Position numbers and translations under genes: made by a program. DNA of 64,000 nucleotides from Henricia sp. BOLD:AAB3569. Lineage: Eukaryota > Echinodermata > Asteroidea > Spinulosida > Echinasteridae. Below are positions 33,801 through 44,552 of this stretch, piece by piece. How positions within the stretch are numbered: position 1 is the stretch's first letter; each line of letters begins with the position of its first letter. Below the pieces are notes generated by a model. The model saw nothing but the letters and a program-made list of their open reading frames with translations. It was not told where the DNA came from and searched no databases. Location: NCBI GenBank assembly GCA_037783545.1, contig JBBELK010000326.1:434001-498000 (forward strand), written 5' to 3'.

Positions 33801-35311
33801 CTATATTCCGCACTTGTCCTGAAAAATTGACAGACTTTCGCCGGGAAATGGCCGAGAAATTTCAGAGCTTAGGGAAAACTGGGCTCGGGCTTCCTGCCTG
33901 CTCTGCAGACCGTGGCTGTCCGTGTACTCCTGATCACTCTTGCGCACGCTCAGTCTTGTTTGGGACGGGAATTTGGTCAAAGTGTGGTCCAAACGTCGGC
34001 AAATTTGGAAGTCAAGAAATTTCCGACGAACTTCAAATTTTGCATGCTCCAAACAATCTATATTCCGCACTTGTCCTGAAAAATTGACAGACTTTCGCCG
34101 GGAAATGGCCGAGAAATTTCAGAGTTTAGGAAAAACTGAGATCGGGCTTCCTGCCTGCTCTGCAGACCGTGGCTGTCCGTGTACTCCTGATCACTCGTGC
34201 GCATGCTCAGTCTTGTTTGGGACGGGAATTTGGTCAAAGTGTGGTCCAAACGTCGGCAAATTTGGAAGTCAAGGAATTTTCCGACGAACTTCAAATTTTG
34301 CATGCTCCAAACAGTCTATATTCCGCACTTGTCCTGAAAAATTGACAGACTTTCGCCGGGAAATGGCCGAGAAATTTCAGAGTTTAGGGAAAACTGGGCT
34401 CGGGCTTCCTGCCTGCTCTGCAGACCGTGGCTGTCCGTGTACTCCTGATCACTCGTGCGCATGCTCAGTCTTGTTTGGGACGGGAATTTGGTCAAAGTGT
34501 GGTCCAAACGTCGGCAAATTTGGAAGTCAAGGAATTTTCCGACGAACTTCAAATTTTGCATGCTCCAAACAGTCTATATTCCGCACTTGTCCTGAAAAAT
34601 TGACAGACTTTCGCCGGGAAATGGCCGAGAAATTTCAGAGCTTAGGGAAAACTGGGCTCGGGCTTCCTGCCTGCTCTGCATACCGTGGCTGTCCGTGTAC
34701 TCCTGATCACTCTTGCGCACGCTCAGTCTTGTTTGGGACGGGAATTTGGTCAAAGTGTGGTCCAAACGTCGGCAAATTTGGAAGTCAAGAAATTTCCGAC
34801 GAACTTCAAATTTTGCATGCTCCAAACAATCTATATTCCGCACTTGTCCTGAAAAATTGACAGACTTTCGCCGGGAAATGGCCGAGAAATTTCAGAGTTT
34901 AGGAAAAACTGAGATCGGGCTTCCTGCCTGCTCTGCAGACCGTGGCTGTCCGTGTACTCCTGATCACTCGTGCGCATGCTCAGTCTTGTTTGGGACGGGA
35001 ATTTGGTCAAAGTGTGGTCCAAACGTCGGCAAATTTGGAAGTCAAGGAATTTTCCGACGAACTTCAAATTGTGCATGCTCCAAACAGTCTATATTCCGCA
35101 CTTGTCCTGAAAAATTGACAGACTTTCGCCGGGAAATGGCCGAGAAATTTCTGCTCTGCAGACCGTGGCTGTCCGTGTACTCCTGATCACTCGTGCGCAT
35201 GCTCAGTCTTGTTTGGGACGGGAATTTGGTCAAAGTGTGGTCCAAACGTCGGCAAATTTGGAAGTCAAGGAATTTTCCGACGAACTTCAAATTTTGCATG
35301 CTCCAAACAGT
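33801..35311 (+). repeat. 3-monomer HOR, 773 bp, two copies (second shortened)
   Basis: Copies are 33801-34573 (257, 258, 258) and 34574-35311 (257, 258, 223). Both have the AGCTTAGGG start, the GAAATTTCC 1-bp loss, CAAACAATCTAT, and GAGATCGGG instead of GAGCTCGGG. Copy 2 reads TGCATACCG (34678-34683) where copy 1 has TGCAGACCG. The last monomer of copy 2 carries a unique 35-bp deletion. Confidence 0.9.
35089..35311 (+). repeat. 223-bp monomer with a unique 35-bp deletion
   Basis: GAGAAATTTC is joined to TGCTCTGCAG at 35151/35152, removing the AGAGTTTAGGG...CTGCC segment. The length matches the 25+10-bp class by coincidence, but the missing segment is different. Confidence 0.92.
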
Positions 35312-35827
35312 CTATATTCCGCACTTGTCCTGAAAAATTGACAGACTTTCGCCGTGAAATGGCCGAGAAATTTCAGAGTTTAGGACAAACTGGGCTCGGG
35401 CTTCCTGCCTGCTCTGCGTCCCGTGGCTGTCCGTGTACTCCTGATCACTCTTGCGCACGCTCAGTCTTGTTTGGGACGGGAATTTGGTCAAAGTGTGGTC
35501 CAAACGTCGGCAAATTTGGAAGTCAAGAAATTTTCCGACGAACTTCAAATTTTGCATGCTCCAAACAGTCTATATTCCGCACTTGTCCTGAAAAATTGAC
35601 AGACTTTCGCCGGGAAATGGCCGAGAAATTTCAGAGTTTAGGAAAAACTGGGCTCGGGCTTCCTGCCTGCTCTGCAGACCGTGGCTGTCCGTGTACTCCT
35701 GATCACTCGTGCGCATGCTCAGTCTTGTTTGGGACGGGAATTTGGTCAAAGTGTGGTCCAAACGTCGGCAAATTTGGAAGTCAAGGAATTTTCCGACGAA
35801 CTTCAAATTGTGCATGCTCCAAACAGT
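35312..35827 (+). repeat. two linking monomers between HOR blocks
   Basis: The monomer at 35312 is of the GCGTCCCG type typical of the 23-33 kb block. The one at 35570 is of the consensus type with AAATTGTGC. Together they form the transition from the 7-monomer family to the 5-monomer families on the right. Confidence 0.75.
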
Positions 35828-38403
35828 CTATATTCCGCACTTGTCCTGAAAAATTGACAGACTTTCGCCGTGAAATGGCCGAGAAATTTTAGAGTTTAGG
35901 GAAAACTGGGCTCGGGCTTCCTGCCTGCTCTGCAGACCGTGGCTGTCCGTGTACTCCTGATCACTCTTGCGCACGCTCAGTCTTGTTTGGGACGGGAATT
36001 TGGTCAAAGTGTGGTCCAAACGTCGGCAAATTTGGAAGTCAAGATATTTTCCGACGAACTTCAAATTTTGCATGCTCCAAACAGTCTATATTCCGCACTT
36101 GTCCTGAAAAATTGACAGACTTTCGCCGGGAAATGGCCGAGAAATTTCAGAGTTTAGGAAAAACTGGGCTCGGGCTTCCTGCCTGCTCTGCAGACCGTGG
36201 CTGTCCGTGTACTCCTGATCACTCGTGCGCATGCTCAGTCTTGTTTGGGAAGGGAATTTGGTCAAAGTGTGGTCCAAACGTCGGCAAATTTGGTAGTCAA
36301 GAAATTTTCCGACGAACTTCAAATTTTGCATGCTCCAAACAGTCTATATTCCGCACTTGTCCTGAAAAATTGACAGACTGTCGCCGGGAAATGGCCGAGA
36401 AATTTCAGAGTTTAGGGAAAACTGGGCTCGGGCTTCCTGCCTGCTCTGCAGACCGTGGCTGTCCGTGTACTCCTGATCACTCGTGCGCATGCTCAGTCTT
36501 GTTTGGGACGGGAATTTGGTCAAAGTGTGGTCCAAACGTCGGCAAATTTGGAAGTCAAGGAATTTTCCGACGAACTTCAAATTTGCATGCTCCAAACAGT
36601 CTATATTCCGCACTTGTCCTGAAAAATTGACAGACTTTCGCCGGGAAATGGCCGAGAAATTTCAGAGCTTAGGGAAAACTGGGCTCGGGCTTCCTGCCTG
36701 CTCTGCAGACCGTGGCTGTCCGTGTACTCCTGATCACTCGTGCGCATGCTCAGTCTTGTTTGGGACGGGAATTTGGTCAAAGTGTGGTCCAAACGTCGGC
36801 AAATTTGGAAGTCAAGGAATTTTCCGACGAACTTCAAATTTGCATGCTCCAAACAGTCTATATTCCGCACTTGTCCTGAAAAATTGACAGACTTTCGCCG
36901 GGAAATGGCCGAGAAATTTCAGAGCTTAGGGAAAACTGGGCTCGGGCTTCCTGCCTGCTCTGCAGACCGTGGCTGTCCGTGTACTCCTGATCACTCGTGC
37001 GCATGCTCAGTCTTGTTTGGGACGGGAATTTGGTCAAAGTGTGGTCCAAACGTCTGCAAATTTGGAAGTCATGGAATTTTCCGACGAACTTCAAATTTTG
37101 CATGCTCCAAACAGTCTATATTCCGCACTTGTCCTGAAAAATTAACAGACTTTCGCCGGGAAATGGCCGAGAAATTTCAGAGTTTAGGGAAAACTGGGCT
37201 CGGGCTTCCTGCCTGCTCTGCAGACCGTGGCTGTCCGTGTACTCCTGATCACTCTTGCGCACGCTCAGTCTTGTTTGGGACGGGAATTTGGTCAAAGTGT
37301 GGTCCAAACGTCGGCAAATTTGGAAGTCAAGATATTTTCCGACGAACTTCAAATTTGGCATGCTCCAAACAGTCTATATTCCGCACTTGTCCTGAAAAAT
37401 TGACAGACTTTCGCCGGGAAATGGCCGAGAAATTTCAGAGTTTAGGAAAAACTGGGCTCGGGCTTCCTGCCTGCTCTGCAGACCGTGGCTGTCCGTGTAC
37501 TCCTGATCACTCGTGCGCATGCTCAGTCTTGTTTGGGACGGGAATTTGGTCAAAGTGTGGTCCAAACGTCGGCAAATTTGGTAGTCAAGAAATTTTCCGA
37601 CGAACTTCAAATTTTGCATGCTCCAAACAGTCTATATTCCGCACTTGTCCTGAAAAATTGAAAGACTGTCGCCGGGAAATGGCCGAGAAATTTCAGAGTT
37701 TAGGGAAAACTGGGCTCGGGCTTCCTGCCTGCTCTGCAGACCGTGGCTGTCCGTGTACTCCTGATCACTCGTGCGCATGCTCAGTCTTGTTTGGGACGGG
37801 AATTTGGTCAAAGTGTGGTCCAAAATTCGGCAAATTTGGAAGTCAAGGAGTTTTCCGACGAACTTCAAATTTGCATGCTCCAAACAGTCTATATTCCGCA
37901 CTTGTCCTGAAAAATTGACAGACTTTCGCCGGGAAATGGCCGAGAAATTTCAGAGCTTAGGGAAAACTGGGCTCGGGCTTCCTGCCTGCTCTGCAGACCG
38001 TGGCTGTCCGTGTACTCCTGATCACTCGTGCGCATGCTCAGTGTTGTTTGGGACGGGAATTTGGTCAAAGTGTGGTCCAAACGTCGGCAAATTTGATAGT
38101 CAAGACATTTTCCGACGAACTTCAAATTTTGCATGCTCCAAACAGTCTATATTCCGCACTTGTCCTGAAAAATTGACAGACTGTCGCCGGGAAATGGCCG
38201 AGAAATTTCAGAGTTTAGGGAAAACTGGGCTCGGGCTTCCTGCCTGCTCTGCAGACCGTGGCTGTCCGTGTACTCCTGATCACTCGTGCGCATGCTCAGT
38301 CTTGTTTGGGACGGGAATTTGGTCAAAGTGTGGTCCAAAATTCGGCAAATTTGGAAGTCAAGGAGTTTTCCGACGAACTTCAAATTTGCATGCTCCAAAC
38401 AGT
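35828..38403 (+). repeat. 5-monomer HOR, 1,288 bp, two diverged copies
   Basis: Copies are 35828-37115 (258, 258, 257, 257, 258) and 37116-38403 (258, 258, 257, 258, 257). Both start with a GATATTTTCC monomer, then GGTAGTCAAGAAAT, then a GACTGTCGCC monomer ending in AAATTTGC. Within copy 2, the 515-bp pair 37632-38146 is repeated at 38147-38661, both carrying CCAAAATTCGG and GGAGTTTTCC, so a recent dimer duplication is nested in the older unit. Confidence 0.8.
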
Positions 38404-39177
38404 CTATATTCCGCACTTGTCCTGAAAAATTGACAGACTTTCGCCGGGAAATGGCCGAGAAATTTCAGAGCTTAGGGAAAACTGGGCTCGGGCTTCCTGC
38501 CTGCTCTGCAGACCGTGGTTGTCCGTGTACTCCTGATCACTCGTGCGCATGCTCAGTGTTGTTTGGGACGGGAATTTGGTCAAAGTGTGGTCCAAACGTC
38601 GGCAAATTTGATAGTCAAGACATTTTCCGACGAACTTCAAATTTTGCATGCTCCAAACAGTCTATATTCCGCACTTGTCCTGAAAAATTTACAGACTTTC
38701 GCAGTGAAATGGCCGAGAAATTTTAGAGTTTAGGGAAAACTGGGCTCGGGCTTCCTGCCTGCTCTGCAGACCGTGGCTGTCCGTGTACTCCTGATCACTC
38801 GTGCGCATGCTCAGTCTTGTTTGGGACGGGAATTTGGTCAAAGTGCGGTCCAAACGTCGGCAAATTTGGAAGTCAAGGAATTTTCCGACGAACTTCAAAT
38901 TTTGCATGCTCCAAACAGTCTATATTCCGCACTTGTCCTGAAAAATTGACAGACTTTCGCCGGAAAAAGGCCGAGAAATTTCAGAGTTTAGGAAAAACTG
39001 GGCTCGGGCTTCCTGCCTGCTCTGCAGACCGTGGCTGTCCGTGTACTCCTGATCACTCGTGCGCATGCTCAGTCTTGTTTGGGACGGGAATTTGGTCAAA
39101 GTGTGGTCCAAACGTCGGCAAATTTGGTAGTCAAGAAATTTTCCGACGAACTTCAAATTTTGCATGCTCCAAACAGT

Positions 39178-39285
39178 CTATATTCCGCACTTGTCCTGAA
39201 AAATTGAAGTGTGGTCCAAACGTCGGCAAATTTGGAAGTCAAGGAATTTTCCGACGAACTTCAAATTGTGCATCCTCCAAACAGT
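39178..39285 (+). repeat. 108-bp mini-monomer, 150-bp deletion
   Basis: GAAAAATTGA is joined to AGTGTGGTCC near 39207, removing 150 bp, including the CTGCAG, TGATCA and first GCATGC sites. The loss is a multiple of three, so the open frame of the array is kept. GCATCCTCC replaces GCATGCTCC. Confidence 0.93.
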
Positions 39286-39698
39286 CTATATTCCGCACTT
39301 GTCCTGAAAAATTGACAGACTTTCGCCGGGAAATGGCCGAGAAATTTCAGAGTTTAGGGAAAACTGGGCTCGGGCTTCCTGCCTGCTCTGCAGACCGTGG
39401 CTGTCCGTGTACTCCTGATCACTCGTGCGCATGCTCAGTGTTGTTTGGGACGGGAATTTGGTCAAAGTGTGGTCCAAACGTCGGCAAATTTGGTAGTCAA
39501 GACATTTTCCGACGAACTTCAAATTTTGCATGCTCCAAACAGTCTATATTCCGCACTTGTCATGAAAAATTGACAGACTTTCGCAGTGAAATGGCCGAGA
39601 AATTTTAGAGTTTAGGGAAAACTGGGCTCGGGCTTCCTGCCTGCTCTGCAGACCGTGGCTGTCCGTGTACTCCTGATCACTTGTGCGCATGCTAAGTC

Positions 39699-41591
39699 TT
39701 GTTTGGGACGGGAATTTGGTCAAAGTGTGGTCCAAACGTCGGCAAATTTGGAAGTCAAGGAATTTTCCGACGAACTTCAAATTGTGCAACCTCCAAACAG
39801 TCTATATTCCGCACTTGTCCTGAAAAATTGACAGACTTTCGCCGGGAAATGGCCGAGAAATTTCAGAGTTTAGGGAAAACTGGGCTCGGGCTTCCTGCCT
39901 GCTCTGCAGACCGTGGCTGTCCGTGTACTCCTGATCACTCGTGCGCATGCTCAGTCTTGTTTGGGACGGGAATTTGGTCAAAGTGCGGTCCAAACGTCGG
40001 CAAATTTGGAAGTCAAGGAATTTTCCGACGAACTTCAAATTTTGCATGCTCCAAACAGTCTATATTCCGCACTTGTCCTGAAAAATTGACAGACTTTCGC
40101 CGGAAAAAGGCCGAGAAATTTCAGAGTTTAGGAAAAACTGGGCTCGGGCTTCCTGCCTGCTCTGCAGACCGTGGCTGTCCGTGTACTCCTGATCACTCGT
40201 GCGCATGCTCAGTCTTGTTTGGGACGGGAATTTGGTCAAAGTGTGGTCCAAACGTCGGCAAATTTGGTAGTCAAGAAATTTTCCGACGAACTTCAAATTT
40301 TGCATGCTCCAAACAGTCTATATTCCGCACTTGTCCTGACAAATTGAAGTGTGGTCCAAACGTCGGCAAATTTGGAAGTCAAGGAATTTTCCGACGAACT
40401 TCAAATTGTGCATCCTCCAAACAGTCTATATTCCGCACTTGTCCTGAAAAATTGACAGACTTTCGCCGGGAAATGGCCGAGAAATTTCAGAGTTTAGGGA
40501 AAACTGGGCTCGGGCTTCCTGCCTGCTCTGCAGACCGTGGCTGTCCGTGTACTCCTGATCACTCGTGCGCATGCTCAGTCTTGTTTGGGACGGGAATTTG
40601 GTCAAAGTGTGGTCCAAACGTCGGCAAATTTGGAAGTCAAGGAATTTTCCGACGAACTTCAAATTTTGCATGCTCCAAACAGTCTATATACCGCACTTGT
40701 CCTGAAAAATTGACAGACTTTCGCCGTGAAATGGCCGAGAAATTTCAGAGTTTAGGAAAAACTGGGCTCGGGCTTCCTGCCTGCTCTGCAGACCGTGGCT
40801 GTCCGTGTACTCCTGATCACTCTTGCGCACGCTCAGTCTTGTTTGGGACGGGAATTTGGTCAAAGTGTGGTCCAAACGTCGGCAAATTTGGAAGTCAAGA
40901 TATTTTCCGACAAACTTCAAATTTTGCATGCTCCAAACAGTCTATATTCCGCACTTGTCCTGAAAAATTGACAGACTTTCGCCGGGAAAAGGCCGAGAAA
41001 TTTCAGAGTTTAGGAAAAACTGGGCTCGGGCTTCCTGTCTGCTCTGCAGACCGTGGGTGTCCGTGTACTCCTGATCACTCGTGCGCATGCTCAGTCTTGT
41101 TTGGGACGGGAATTTGGTCAAAGTGTGGTCCAAACGTCGGCAAATTTGGAAGTCAAGATATTTTCCGACGAACTTCAAATTTTGCATGCTCCAAACAGTC
41201 TATATTCCGCACTTGTCCTGAAAAATTGACAGACTTTCGCCGGGAAATGGCCGAGAAATTTCAGAGCTTAGGGAAAACTGGGCTCGGGCTTCCTGCCTGC
41301 TCTGCAGACCGTGGCTGTCCGTGTACTCCTGATCACTCTTGCGCACGCTCAGTCTTGTTTGGGACGGGAATTTGGTCAAAGTGTGGTCCAAACGTCGGCA
41401 AATTTGGAAGTCAAGATATTTTCCGACGAACTTCAAATTTTGCATGCTTCAAACAGTCTATATTCCGCACTTGTCCTGAAAAATTGACAGACTTTCGCCG
41501 GGAAATGGCCGAGAAATTTCAGAGTTTAGAAAAAAAATGGGCTCGGGCTTCCTGCCTGCTCTGCAGACCGTGGCTGTCCGTGTACTCCTGA
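39699..41591 (+). other. 630-codon open frame, judged non-coding
   Basis: Second longest open frame. It runs through one 108-bp mini-monomer because that deletion is a multiple of three, which gives a CPDKLKCGPN junction in the conceptual product. It ends in the poly-A-expanded monomer at 41458. It has the same 86-residue period and lack of recognisable domains as the other open frames of the array, and I regard it as a by-product of monomer length. Confidence 0.85.
40318..40425 (+). repeat. 108-bp mini-monomer, second copy
   Basis: Same junction (about 40347) and the same GCATCCTCC change as the copy 1,140 bp upstream. It differs by GACAAATTG in place of GAAAAATTG. Confidence 0.93.
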
Positions 41592-41974
41592 TCACTCGTG
41601 CGCATGCTCAGTCTTGTTTGGGACGGGAATTTTGTCAAAGTGTTGTCCAAACGTCGGCAAATTTGGTAGTCAATAAATTTTCCGACGAACTTCAAATTTT
41701 GCATGCTCCAAACAGTCTATATTCCGCACTTGTCCTGAAAAATTGACAGACTGTCGCCGGGAAATGGCCGAGAAATTTCAGAGTTTAGGGAAAACTGGGC
41801 TCGGGCTTCCTGCCTGCTCTGCAGACCGTGGCTGTCCGTGTACTCCTGATCACTCGTGCGCATGCTCAGTGTTGTTTGGGACGGGAATTTGGTCAAAGTG
41901 TGGTCCAAACGTCGGCAAATTTGGTAGTCAAGACATTTTCCGACGAACTTCAAATTTTGCATGCTCCAAACAGT
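40684..41974 (+). repeat. five monomers related to neighbouring HORs, one with poly-A expansion
   Basis: Contains three GATATTTTCC-type monomers (40684, 40942, 41200) with TATATACCGC (40687), CCTGTCTGC (about 41035) and GACAAACTTC (about 40910) as private changes. The 259-bp monomer at 41458 has TTTAGAAAAAAAATGGG where the consensus has TTTAGGGAAAACTGGG. The monomer at 41717 combines a GACTGTCGCC start with a GTGTTG and GACATTTT end. Confidence 0.75.
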
Positions 41975-44552
41975 CTATATTCCGCACTTGTCATGAAAAA
42001 TTTACAGACTTTCGCAGTGAAATGGCCGAGAAATTTTAGAGTTTAGGGAAAACTGGGCTCGGGCTTCCTGGCTGCTCTACAGACCGTGGCTGTCCGTGTA
42101 CTCCTGATCACTCGTGCGCATGCTCAGTCTTGTTTGGGACGGGAATTTGGTCAAAGTGTGGTCCAAACGTCGGCAAATTTGGAAGTCAAGGAATTTTCCG
42201 ACGAACTTCAAATTTTGCATGCTCCAAACAGTCTATATTCCGCACTTGTCCTGAAAAATTTACAGACTTTCGCCGTGAAATGGCCGAGAAATTTTAGAGT
42301 TTAGGGAAAACTGGGCTCGGGCTTCCTGCCTGCTCTGCAGACCGTGGCTGTCCGTGTACTCCTGATCACTCTTGCGCACGCTCAGTCTTGTTTGGGACGG
42401 GAATTTGGTCAAAGTGTGGTCCAAACGTCGGCAAATTTGGAAGTCAAGATATTTTCCGACGAACTTCAAATTTTGCATGCTCCAAACAGTCTATATTCCG
42501 CACTTGTCCTGAAAAATTGACAGACTTTCGCCGGGAAATGGCCGAGAAATTACAGAGTTTAGGAAAAACTGGGCTCGGGCTTCCTGCCTGCTCTGCAGAC
42601 CGTGGCTGTCCGTGTACTCCTGATCACTCGTGCGCATGCTCAGTCTTGTTTGGGACGGGAATTTTGTCAAAGTGTGGTCCAAACGTCGGCAAATTTGGTA
42701 GTCAAGAAATTTTCCGACGAACTTCAAATTTTGCATGCTCCAAACAGTCTATATTCCGCACTTGTCCTGAAAAATTGACAGACTGTCGCCGGGAAATGGC
42801 CGAGAAATTTCAGAGTTTAGGGAAAACTGGGCTCGGGCTTCCTGCCTGCTCTGCAGACCGTGGCTGTCCGTGTACTCCTGATCACTCGTGCGCATGCTCA
42901 GTCTTGTTTGGGACGGGAATTTGGTCAAAGTGTGGTCCAAACGTCGGCAAATTTGGAAGTCAAGGAATTTTCCGACGAACTTCAAATTTGCATGCTCCAA
43001 ACAGTCTATATTCCGCACTTGTCCTGAAAAATTGACAGACTTTCGCCGGGAAATGGCCGAGAAATTTCAGAGCTTAGGGAAAACTGGGCTCGGGCTTCCT
43101 GCCTGCTCTGCAGACCGTGGCTGTCCGTGTACTCCTGATCACTCGTGCGCATGCTCAGTGTTGTTTGGGACGGGAATTTGGTCAAAGTGTGGTCCAAACG
43201 TCGGCAAATTTGGTAGTCAAGACATTTTCCGACGAACTTCAAATTTTGCATGCTCCAAACAGTCTATATTCCGCACTTGTCATGAAAAATTTACAGACTT
43301 TCGCAGTGAAATGGCCGAGAAATTTTAGAGTTTAGGGAAAACTGGGCTCGGGCTTCCTGCCTGCTCTGCAGACCGTGGCTGTCCGTGTACTCCTGATCAC
43401 TCGTGCGCATGCTCAGTCTTGTTTGGGACGGGAATTTGGTCAAAGTGTGGTCCAAACGTCGGCAAATTTGGAAGTCAAGGAATTTTCCGACGAACTTCAA
43501 ATTTTGCATGCTCCAAACAGTCTATATTCCGCACTTGTCCTGAAAAATTAACAGACTTTCGCCGGGAAATGGCCGAGAAATTTCAGAGTTTAGGGAAAAC
43601 TGGGCTCGGGCTTCCTGCCTGCTCTGCAGACCGTGGCTGTCCGTGTACTCCTGATCACTCTTGCGCACGCTCAGTCTTGTTTGGGACGGGAATTTGGTCA
43701 AAGTGTGGTCCAAACGTCGGCAAATTTGGAAGTCAAGACATTTTCCGACGAACTTCAAATTTTGCATGCTCCAAACAGTCTATATTCCGCACTTGTCCTG
43801 AAAAATTGACAGACTTTCGCCTGGAAATGGCCGAGAAATTTCAGAGTTTAGGAAAAACTGGGCTCGGGCTTCCCGCCTGCTCTGCAGACCGTGGCTGTCC
43901 GTGTACTCCTGATCACTCGTGCGCATGCTCAGTCTTGTTTGGGACGGGAATTTGGTCAAAGTGTGGTCCAAACGTCGGCAAATTTGGAAGTCAAGGAATT
44001 TTCCGACGAACTTCAAATTGTGCATGCTCCAAACAGTCTATATTCCGCACTTGTCCTGAAAAATTGACAGACTTTCGCCGGGAAATGGCCGAGAAATTTC
44101 AGAGTTTAGGGAAAACTGGGCTCGGGCTTCCTGCCTGCTCTGCAGACCGTGGCTGTCCGTGTACTCCTGATCACTCGTGCGCATGCTCAGTCTTGTTTGG
44201 GACGGGAATTTGGTCAAAGTGTGGTCCAAACGTCGGCAAATTTGGAAGTCAAGGAATTTTCCGACGAACTTCAAATTTGCATGCTCCAAACAGTCTATAT
44301 TCCGCACTTGTCCTGAAAAATTGACAGACTTTCGCCGGGAAATGGCCGAGAAATTTCAGAGCTCAGGGAAAACTGGGCTCGGGCTTCCTGCCTGCTCTGC
44401 AGACCGTGGCTGTCCGTGTACTCCTGATCACTCGTGCGCATGCTCAGTGTTGTTTGGGACGGGAATTTGGTCAAAGTGTGGTCCAAACGTCGGCAAATTT
44501 GGTAGTCAAGACATTTTCCGACGAACTTCAAATTTTGCATGCTCCAAACAGT
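41975..44552 (+). repeat. 5-monomer HOR, 1,289 bp, two copies
   Basis: Copies are 41975-43263 and 43264-44552, with the 257-bp monomer in fourth place in both (42749, 44038). Each starts with a CATGAAAAATTTACAG / CGCAGTGAAATGG monomer and ends with the AGCTTAGGG / GTGTTG / GACATTTT monomer (AGCTCAGGG in copy 2). Frames at 42888-43328 and 44177-44617 are 1,289 bp apart and nearly identical, but the third monomers differ in type, so one side has been partly replaced. A third copy starts at 44553. Confidence 0.78.

Larger units (their letters stand above)
38662..40683 (+). repeat. segment duplicated at 1,140-bp offset, with mini-monomers
   Basis: About 0.7 kb (roughly 38727-39438) is repeated 1,140 bp downstream (roughly 39867-40578). 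The segment includes AAAGTGCGGTCC (38845 and 39985), CGGAAAAAGGCC, GGTAGTCAAGAAAT and a 108-bp mini-monomer. Outside those limits the two sides differ: CGCAGTGAAATGG against CGCCGGGAAATGG on the left, GTGTTG against GTCTTG on the right. The unit comprises five monomers, one of them the 108-bp form. Confidence 0.82.
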
